Program-made: the position numbers and the translations under genes
Shown: one piece after another, positions 25,901-36,701 of the stretch
How the letters are laid out: each line of letters opens with the position of its first letter
How positions within the stretch are numbered: position 1 is the stretch's first letter
Notes under the pieces: model-generated
What the model was told of the DNA's origin: nothing
What the model saw: only the letters and a program-made list of their open reading frames with translations
The model's database searches: none
NCBI GenBank assembly: GCA_026874595.1
Contig: CM049311.1
Location: 68,983,453-69,047,452 of the forward strand
Direction of reading: 5' to 3'
Source: Sipunculus nudus
Lineage: Eukaryota; Annelida; Sipuncula; Golfingiida; Sipunculidae
DNA length: 64,000 bases

Positions 25901-28900
25901 TACAGGGTTCAAAATTTGACCCGAAAACTGGATGTGCGCTATCAAATTTCATATTTTTTTAGTGCAGTATCCTAATATCGGGTTGTGCAATAGCCATGAA
26001 TTTTTACTTCTGGGGTACTTGGACAAATCAGGGCCCTAAATGAGGACATTAACGGTCACGACAAAAATTATAGTTACCATTACCTTGAGCATTACAGACT
26101 AGGTCTTGAACGGTGTTAGAGTGATTGCTATAATTGGGGAGTTACAGGGTTCAAAATTTGACCCGAAAACTGGATGTGCGCTATCAAATTTCATATTTTT
26201 TTAGTGCAGTATCCTAATATCGGGTTGTGCAATAGCCATGAATTTTTACTTCTGGGGTACTTGGACAAATCAGGGCCCTAAATGAGGACATTAACGGTCA
26301 CGACAAAAATTATAGTTACCATTACCTTGAGCATTACAGACTAGGTCTTGAACGGTGTTAGAGTGATTGCTATAATTGGGGAGTTACAGGGTTCAAAATT
26401 TGACCCGAAAACTGGATGTGCGCTATCAAATTTCATATTTTTTTAGTGCAGTATCCTAATATCGGGTTGTGCAATAGCCATGAATTTTTACTTCTGGGGT
26501 ACTTGGACAAATCAGGGCCCTAAATGAGGACATTAACGGTCACGACAAAAATTATAGTTACCATTACCTTGAGCATTACAGACTAGGTCTTGAACGGTGT
26601 TAGAGTGATTGCTATAATTGGGGAGTTACAGGGTTCAAAATTTGACCCGAAAACTGGATGTGCGCTATCAAATTTCATATTTTTTTAGTGCAGTATCCTA
26701 ATATCGGGTTGTGCAATAGCCATGAATTTTTACTTCTGGGGTACTTGGACAAATCAGGGCCCTAAATGAGGACATTAACGGTCACGACAAAAATTATAGT
26801 TACCATTACCTTGAGCATTACAGACTAGGTCTTGAACGGTGTTAGAGTGATTGCTATAATTGGGGAGTTACAGGGTTCAAAATTTGACCCGAAAACTGGA
26901 TGTGCGCTATCAAATTTCATATTTTTTTAGTGCAGTATCCTAATATCGGGTTGTGCAATAGCCATGAATTTTTACTTCTGGGGTACTTGGACAAATCAGG
27001 GCCCTAAATGAGGACATTAACGGTCACGACAAAAATTATAGTTACCATTACCTTGAGCATTACAGACTAGGTCTTGAACGGTGTTAGAGTGATTGCTATA
27101 ATTGGGGAGTTACAGGGTTCAAAATTTGACCCGAAAACTGGATGTGCGCTATCAAATTTCATATTTTTTTAGTGCAGTATCCTAATATCGGGTTGTGCAA
27201 TAGCCATGAATTTTTACTTCTGGGGTACTTGGACAAATCAGGGCCCTAAATGAGGACATTAACGGTCACGACAAAAATTATAGTTACCATTACCTTGAGC
27301 ATTACAGACTAGGTCTTGAACGGTGTTAGAGTGATTGCTATAATTGGGGAGTTACAGGGTTCAAAATTTGACCCGAAAACTGGATGTGCGCTATCAAATT
27401 TCATATTTTTTTAGTGCAGTATCCTAATATCGGGTTGTGCAATAGCCATGAATTTTTACTTCTGGGGTACTTGGACAAATCAGGGCCCTAAATGAGGACA
27501 TTAACGGTCACGACAAAAATTATAGTTACCATTACCTTGAGCATTACAGACTAGGTCTTGAACGGTGTTAGAGTGATTGCTATAATTGGGGAGTTACAGG
27601 GTTCAAAATTTGACCCGAAAACTGGATGTGCGCTATCAAATTTCATATTTTTTTAGTGCAGTATCCTAATATCGGGTTGTGCAATAGCCATGAATTTTTA
27701 CTTCTGGGGTACTTGGACAAATCAGGGCCCTAAATGAGGACATTAACGGTCACGACAAATATTATAGTTACCATTACCTTGAGCATTACATGTTTTGATT
27801 TTCCTCCTTGAACTGCCACTTCTTATACACACTATGTTTGACGGACCGTCACAGATCTTGTGAGCGTCAGCGGGTCGGAGGGAACACCTGGTCGTGACGG
27901 ATTCACATCTTCCACCAAGTGCCTCACAGTCAGAATCTGTGGAAAATTTTTAAAAGGTTAGACTCTATGTTGACACAAAAAGACAAAAGACATACATATC
28001 TACTTGAGGGCATACTTGAGTGGAGTGACTCCGATTGATCGGGGTGCTGTCGTAAAATCCCACTGCCTCGTTGGTTTTCTGGTATTACTGAAAGAGTTAC
28101 ATAAACATGACATTATAGTCCGGGGGCTGAGGGGGGTCCTGTGTGCAATCGTATGTCCCCTAATTTTGACTTCTGATCCAGGTAGGACACCTTTAGAGGA
28201 GTAAAAAAAACTTGGGTAGACATCCTGGATCGCGGACAGAAAGGGTGAAATTCAAGATGGCGTCCAAGATGGCCGCCGAACCATTGAATCATACATAACT
28301 CGAAAAGTAATTGGGGTAGGGGATTTATTTTGGTGTCTTTACCTATGTTTTCACGGTCAAGGAATCTATTGAAACCATTTCCAGATAATACCGAATTTGG
28401 TTTCTGTGAAATTCAATATGGCTACCAATATGGCCGCCGTACCATTATGACAAGCCAAGGAATCGAGGTAGGGGGTTGATTTTGGTGTTATCGTCTATGT
28501 TTTTAGGGCCCAGGAGACTATTTTAATTATCTTCAAGATTATACTAATTTTGTTTCTGGGGATATTTAATATGGCTGTCAATATGGCCATTGTACATTTG
28601 AACATGTATGACACTCAATGGAATAGAGGTAGGGGTTTGATTTTGGTATCTTTGCCCCTGTTGTCAGGGTCAAGAATATACTGAAACCAACTCCAAGACA
28701 ATACGGTATTCGGTTATTGTGATATTCAATATGGCTACAAATATGGCTTCTTAACATTTGAGTCATGTCTGACAAGCCAAGGAATTAAGGTTGGGGATTC
28801 ACTTTGGTATCTTTGCTTATGTTTTCAATGTCTGGGATTCTTGAAATTATTTTTTTTTTTGTGTTCGTTAACATTAGCTGCCAATATAAATTTCTTTGAT

Positions 28901-31900
28901 AACTGCTAAAATTCATGTACATCTAACATATTGAATGCTCAAATCATGTTCTTTCACAAGTCTTGGAGGACATAGGTCCCATTGACTTTATTTTTTTTCT
29001 ATGTCAAAGGAGCTATTACTATGACCTCCCTTTACTTTAGCTAAGACATTTTTTATATCAAACATTTAAGACTGATACCCTGTCTGACTTTCTGGGTGCT
29101 CAAAATTAGATTTGCTGTTTGTAGCTCACAGAATACAGATCACCATGACCCAGTTTCAATTGTTGATGGAGATTTAGGGTTGACCTAAAGTTTTATGTGA
29201 GAAGATTCTAGGTCAAACTATAATGATTTGTACAAATCTGACTTTCAGTGTTAAATTCGTGTTTCCTTTAGCTCAAAGCATTAAGATTACAGTGATCTAG
29301 TTTAGGGATTCGACAAAAACTTTCCAAAGACCTCTCTGGATGTTATATTGAATGCTCTAAGAACCTAATTCCAGGTTTCAAAGGAGATTTGCCTTGAACT
29401 TTCCTGGATTTTAGGTTAAAATATTCTAGGGTTTACGGACACAATTTGAACCCAGTCAGACTGATTGGGTGTTCAAGATCATCTTTTAGCCCTGTACCTT
29501 GCAGAATATATGTAACGATGAATTAACTTTAGATTTCCTCGAAGATATTTCCAGAAGCTCCTATGTTGCGTTAGAGGATTCTGGGCCTATTAGATACTAT
29601 AAGTACCAATCTGACATTCAGGGTGCAAAAATCATTTTTTTTTTGTTCCTATAGCCAGTAGAATGTAAATCAAAGTGACCATATTTATAGTTTTTAAGGA
29701 TAATTGCCTAGGCAAAAGACGTACAGTCTGCTGAGCTAAAAGAACAACAAACATGAACAAATGACAGAACCTGAGAAAAATCAAGAACAAAAGATGTTCT
29801 GCCAATGGAACAATCGCATATGCCAACAGGCTGTGTTGTTGGTGTCACGAAATAAATATTAAAATCAGTGTTACAACCTTTAGGGAACTATTTGAACAGT
29901 TCCTGGTTTTGGTGCTCGGATATGTGTCAAATTGCACAACGTATAGGTTTTATTTTTTACTCACTCTTATATTAAGGTATCTGTGAAAGACAAAGGCGCA
30001 CATTGAAAACTCCTGTTCTTGTTAGCAATATTTCTCTGGACACCAAACAACTAAGGGATCTGCTTTGTTTTTCTTCACCATCAAATAATAAAATTAAACT
30101 TGAAGCTTTCCTCAGAAAGTGTCCAGTGAAATATTTTTTTACACAGAAAGACCTGAGTGTACACTAGAATAGTGCAGGTTGGTAAATATTCCCTTAAGAC
30201 ACAGTTGGTCAGAAAATGGAGCGCTCACACATCATCCTGAATAAGTCTCTGATCATGAAGAGGCGGAAGTCCCAATCATTCCTCTTGTCCTTTTAAAGGG
30301 TAAGAAATGAGCTGAAAGAGATCGTTATCATCGCTGGTAAAACAGATGTGCTTTTACTTGTATTGTGCTTTTCACATCTGTTTGTGTCAAGTGGACTTAA
30401 TGAACTGTAGCTCAGAGGGAGAACTGGAGACAAAAACGAGGTATATTCCAATTCATTATCCGACAGAAGAGTCGGCCAGCTTATATTTATGTTCTTCCAG
30501 TCATTCATGTCTTGACTGGAAATGGTGTTACTAGCTAATTTGTACCACTGCACCAAAGCAACAACAATAAAGCAATTGTCTACAATATCCTTTCTTAGAG
30601 ATTTCAGACGGATGAATGGAAATATACAAGACTGTGCAATGCAGAAACATACCTTGTTCAGGTACTAACTCATAGCAACTGTCGATCATATGCGGTACAC
30701 AATGTAGCATCAACGAACAGGAACTTCATTTCATGATCTACTACCAACAAACAATTCTAACCAGGGCCGTATCTTAAAGCATTCTATAAGATATACACGT
30801 ATGTTTGGAGAATCTTTCTCTAGTGTGTATGGTCTTGCAGTAATGAGAGACTTCCTTGCTTCATATTCTGCAAATTTCAAGCAAGTAAAACGCACCCTTG
30901 TAAAATCGAAATGTTGAAAGTTGCACACAATAAACCTGAATAAGTTATGATGGACTTGGTACCCATTAGATATGAAACTTGCATGCAAAGAGATTTGTAT
31001 TATCCGTCGATATATGTTGATTTCCTCAATTTCTTTACATCAAACTTTTTGTCAATGTAGCTTGGGTTCTAAGTATGTAACGTTAAATGTTATGACAATC
31101 TGGCATATTGGCAGCCATAATAAATGTTGTCATTATCAAATACTTTATCGACCAAATAATTTCAAGAGATACCTTGACCTTGAAGACCCCAAAATCAATC
31201 ACCAAGCTGCATTCCTTGGTGAATTTGGGATGATTCAATGACATGGCCGCCATATCGGAGACATATTGAATTCCACTTTAGCCTGAAAAGATACTGGCCA
31301 GATGATGATTTTGGTAGTTTTTTTACCATTGAAAATTTAACAAAGGACACCAAAATCAATCTTGTCTTGATTCTTTAGTGAGTTACTCATGATTCAATTG
31401 TGCAGCTGCTATATTGGTAGCCATAATGGTAACCATGTTGAATTTTATCATAACCGAATACAGTGTTGTCCTAAAATTAGTTTCAATAGATCCTTTAACC
31501 CTTAAAACATAGGCAAGACATCGAAATATCATCCCCTACCTTAACTCTTGGATAGTCAGACATGGTGCAGTGGTACAGTGGCCGTAATGGCAGCCATATT
31601 GAATATGACGAGAACCAAATCCGGTATTGTCTTGAAAAAGGTTTAAATAGATTCTTTGACCCTGAAAACATAGGCAAACACTTAAATATAATCCCCTACT
31701 TTGATTCCTTGGATTGTCATATATGATCCAATGGTTCATTGGTTGCTCTCTTTGCAGCCATATCAAATATCCCCTTAACCAGAAACAGTATTATCTTGAA
31801 AATAATTAAAAGAGACTCCTGGGCCCTAAAAACATAGACGATAACACCAAAATCAACCCCCTACCTTGATTCCTTGGCTTGTCATATGCGATTCAATAGT

Positions 31901-33771
31901 ACGGCGGCCATATTGGCAGCCATATCGAATATCACCGTAACCAAAGACGGTTTTGTCTTTGAAATGGTTTCAATAGATTCCTTGACATTGAAAACATAGG
32001 CACACACGCTAAAATCATTCCCCTACCTCAATTATTTTTTGAGTTATGTGTGATTTTATGGTACAGCAGCCATATTGGCAGCCATATTGAATATCACCGT
32101 AACCAAATACGGTTTTGTCTTGGAAATGGTTTCAACAGATTCCTTGGCATTGAAAACATAGGCAAACACACCAAAATCATTCCCCTACCTCAATTACTTT
32201 TTGAGTTATGTATAATTTTATGGTACAGCGGCCATATTGGCAGCCATATTGAATATCACCGAAACCAAATACGGTATTGTCTTGGAAATGGTTTCAGTAG
32301 ATTCGTTGACCCTGAAAACATAGGCAAAGACACCAAAATCATTCCCCTACCTCAATTACTTTTCGAGTTATAATGATTCTATGGTTCGGCGGCCATATTG
32401 GACGCCATCTTGAATTTCACCCTTTCTGCCCACGATCCAGGATGTCTACCCAAGTTTTTTTTACTCCCATAAGGGTGTCCTACCTGGATCAGAAGTCAAA
32501 ATTAGGGGACATATGATTGCACATAGGACCCCCCCCCCCCCCCCAGCCCCAGGACTGACTAAGATGATGCGAACAGATTCTTTGGGTTCTGTTCGAAACA
32601 TTGCTTGAGTTTAGCTTAATTATTGATAATTAATGGTGAATTGCTCCCCCCCCCCCCCCTCCTGTATTTTATTATTGCTCAGTTTTTAGTAGGACACAAT
32701 TTTGGACACATTACACACTCTCTTATTTTGGAAGCAGTTACTTTATTTCATATTGTACACTGCTGATCAATATATTCCTCTACCTGTGCCACTATAACAT
32801 TTCCAAAAAATAGTCTTGTTAACACATATTTTCCATACCTCCTGTTTTTCTCGGATGATACTTATTCATCACGTAATAGGAATTCCCGTTACAATCGTGT
32901 ACCACTCTGTATAATTGCGGACATGTACCATCAGGGAGTGCCCTGCACTGACAGAGCGCGTCACCAAACTGACCCCTGAGCGCCCCAAGGTGGCGGTAGT
33001 AGTAGCTCGGGAGTCTCGAATGGGATCTCGTCAACTTCTCTTGGAGCATGCGAACAGGAACCGAGACTGGATAGGTTTCCATGTTGGTAGCTTGGTCCAG
33101 TGTCAGACTAAAATCTTCTGGTTTTATTAAGCACATTTCGGCCGTGATCATACACGCCTGGCGTTTGTCGGACATAAAGGCGTGTAAGGTCGCACAGGAA
33201 ATGCTGTTACCATTGTACAAGGAGCGCAGCTCGTTCATCAGGCATTTATGGTAGTCTTGTACCCATGTACTGGCCTGCATGTATAATATATGATCAACAC
33301 GCCAGGTTAATTTAAATCTGAAAATTCTATTTTCAGGAGGTTCATTTTTACTGTATCCACTATATATGCAATTCCTTTACCCCTTTATATATTTTTTTAT
33401 TTCTTTTACCATATGCTCAATTAATTGCAACATATAATATTTTATAAACGTGTATGAGAACGTTATTCAAAGGTGAAGCAATATAAGATGAAACAAAAGT
33501 GAAATTAACGAAAAACAAAAAGTTATGTCCTCTTACCATGTGAGAGGATGAAAGACTGATGTATAACGTCATATCTTGGCACGTTGGCAACTCGAAGTGC
33601 ATCACGTGACTAGCGTCAATCGAGCCTGCACAAGGGAACTTTCTCTCAAAGCACTCAAAGAATCGACAGTCACCGTTATCAAGGTGGGTTTGACACTCAG
33701 CCTCCACGTTCTTGCCATTCCGGAGTGTAACTGGAGTAAAGGTTTAAACCCATATATACCATGGGATTCAA

Positions 33772-33803
<32 letters not shown>

Positions 33804-36635
33804 TAATAATAGTAATAATAATAATAATAATAATAACAATAATTATAAAAATAATAATAACAAACAAGACTGAGGTCTCGTAAAACGCGGGCTCCAATCC
33901 ATATGAATATGTCACTCTCCAAATGCATAAACAATAGGAACCCGTTCCAGCGCACTTTTGAATTTGCACGTGGAATGTCTGGTAGCTGGTGAGATTTTAT
34001 TACGTTCCATTACAACGCAACCTCTTAAAATCCCGTACTGCTAAGGCGATTTATGAATTTAGTGTTGTCCGCATTATCGAATGTTGCAATCAAGCCCAAC
34101 AGTACCAAGAGGAAACACTTGTTTTTCATCTTGTCTACATGTTTTGTCGTTATGAACTTTAATTTGTGCAAGTTCGACAATTTCCATTGGACATTCTGCA
34201 AACTGGAAAGACCAACGTAGGTTATTTCTGTTAACGTGAACAGGCAATTGGTTTGCAACAACCCTCTCCAGCACCTTCGAGTGGAATCATGTTTAATGCC
34301 GATAGTTCAGAATCCAGCAAGCGCTTCTTAATTAGTTGATTAAGAATTTAAAGCCACCTTGACTAACCAGGAACAACATTGAGCCTAGGGAGGCGGTTTA
34401 AAATATTTGTTCCTCAATGAGTAATAAACATGTTCTGCCAAGCCTAGGTCAGAACTCGCATTATTTACGACTAATTCTTCAGTTGCAATTGCATCTTTAA
34501 TATACCTTGCTGTGCATTGATTGTGTTGGTCGGTAGCAGACCTGTCATGGTATCAATAAAAATCCTGATGTTGCCTCGGACGGTAGTTATGTTACCCAGG
34601 GACGTGCTGTACTCTGAATACATACAGGAGCGAGCAGAATCCGATATCTGAAGGAAGAAATATGCCAGACATATTCAAAGTAACATATACCGACATACAT
34701 CAACCTGCCAGGCCGTTAGTAATGAGCCATAAGTCAGGAACTCTGTACTTGTTTATTATGCCTGGCGGTACGAATGTGAATTAGTTATATAATTTCCCGT
34801 CAGATGACATAACCTACGGCCGTCCCACATTATATCAGGTGTTCAAGTGCAGCAATAGTTAAGCTTACCAACCTTGCCAGTCTGTATGTGAGCTTAAGTA
34901 TGTCGTTCCATCACAATCTCTCGTGGATTTATTGATTTAAAATTTCATGACCACTAACCCTTAAACCAGTAACTAGACTCGCTTGCTCAGACTTGATCCA
35001 GTTGTTAGACAAATATAAAAACTAGGATGCAACAGTAATCTCATGCACCGATCCAATACACACAGCCAAGATCAAATCAGCATCTTCAGAACGCCCCGTA
35101 AGACGATGTGCTATTTATCAACGTCTTAATGAAATATTTCAGGCATGTCTTAAGCTGAAACGTCATTAGCTGGTCAAAAACATTCGTTGAGCTAATTAGA
35201 AGTTTTTTATGTAATTTTATGAACACATGGTAATCAAACCGTGAACAAAGTAGAGCATTTTCTAAACTATACTGTACTTTAAATGTATCGTATCGTGTAT
35301 CGTATCTTGAACGGAAAATCACGTAACAGCATCGTTACGTGGCTTTAAAAGCTTGCAAGGTAAGACATTTCGCTCGGATCTTCATGACGCACTGACTAAG
35401 TCTGGCATAATAAGTCTTTTGATTGGTGACTTCACGATCTATTCTGTGAGAGTGTCTTCCCAGACGATACCGTTGTCCCAAATTTTAAATTAGGATGCCT
35501 GACCAGTCGTGTTAACAATTTTTCATGCTAGCTCCAATGTCAGACAGTTAACAATATATATGCCATTGAACATCGTTTTAAGATTCGAAAGCCGATTCAA
35601 AAGCCAAAAAAGCTACATATGACTTGATCTATCCAAAGCGTACCGAAATGCTTGCTTTATTACTTTATTAAAGTATATTGCTATTACCTGATGCACAGCG
35701 AACTCGCTTTCCTCTCCAGAGAGATCCTTCACATTCAGAACCTTGGCCAGGACATGGTGGTTTCTTGTATCCTGTAGAATTTTGCAGAAGCTCGGCTGAT
35801 TTGACACGTAGCACTGACCGATCCTGTATAAACCGTCCTCCATCAGAGAGTGGCAAGTCATGTCAGTGAAGGCCAGCGCCATATGTGTCTCATGAATCAC
35901 ACATTTCTTCAGTTCCTCGGCCCATTTCTTCCCCTGACCAGGAAAAGGAAGAACAATTATTTCAACATTGACACACTGAATAATAAAAACGTATGTATAT
36001 TTCTTTATTAATCTAATAATTCCCACCTGTGTCTATGACGGATTTGCACGACACCTAGTAGTGAATTCTCGAGTTAAGACAGGTGGCGCTGTATGTACGG
36101 TCTGTCCGTTATAAGCCAGACACAGTTTTCATGCTTGCCTCAACAAACAGGTCAGTGATACTGAATGCCTAATTACGGTTTGTTTCATAAATATTTAGAA
36201 TTAAGCATACTATGGTACAATAAGCATGTAGCATGTGTATATGTATTATGGACCTGTATTATTTGCAGTATTGTGTTACACGAAAACCGCAATGCACATT
36301 GCACATGTGCACATTTTCTAGTTGGCCAGCTACCTTGTTAGATAATTGTGTATTAAGGTAAGTGACTTTTCTTCGAACAATGATTATATCCCTTAATCCA
36401 CGGAGGGCATTCTTTGAGCTTTGAGTTATATTCACAGCGGAGACAGATGGTGCTGTTAGTGCTGTCTGTTCCTATTGATCCAGATGCAGTTTGCTACCAA
36501 ACACACAACTGACAGTAATTATGCTGATTACCAATTGGTGGGAAATCTAATAACTAATTGCAATGGGCATAAAATGAGACATATTGCAAAGAACCACAAA
36601 TTGGACCCGCCCCAAGCTTGTGCTGATGTAACTAT

Positions 36636-36701
<66 letters not shown>

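Noticed and set aside
25610-27790. CRISPR-like repeat array
   Set aside because: The 242-bp units are contiguous with no distinct spacers, no cas genes are present, and the setting is an intron of a eukaryotic gene.
33602-33969. Tyrosine- and isoleucine-rich proteins near 33.7-33.9 kb
   Set aside because: They translate the AAT microsatellite and end inside exon 5 in wrong frames.
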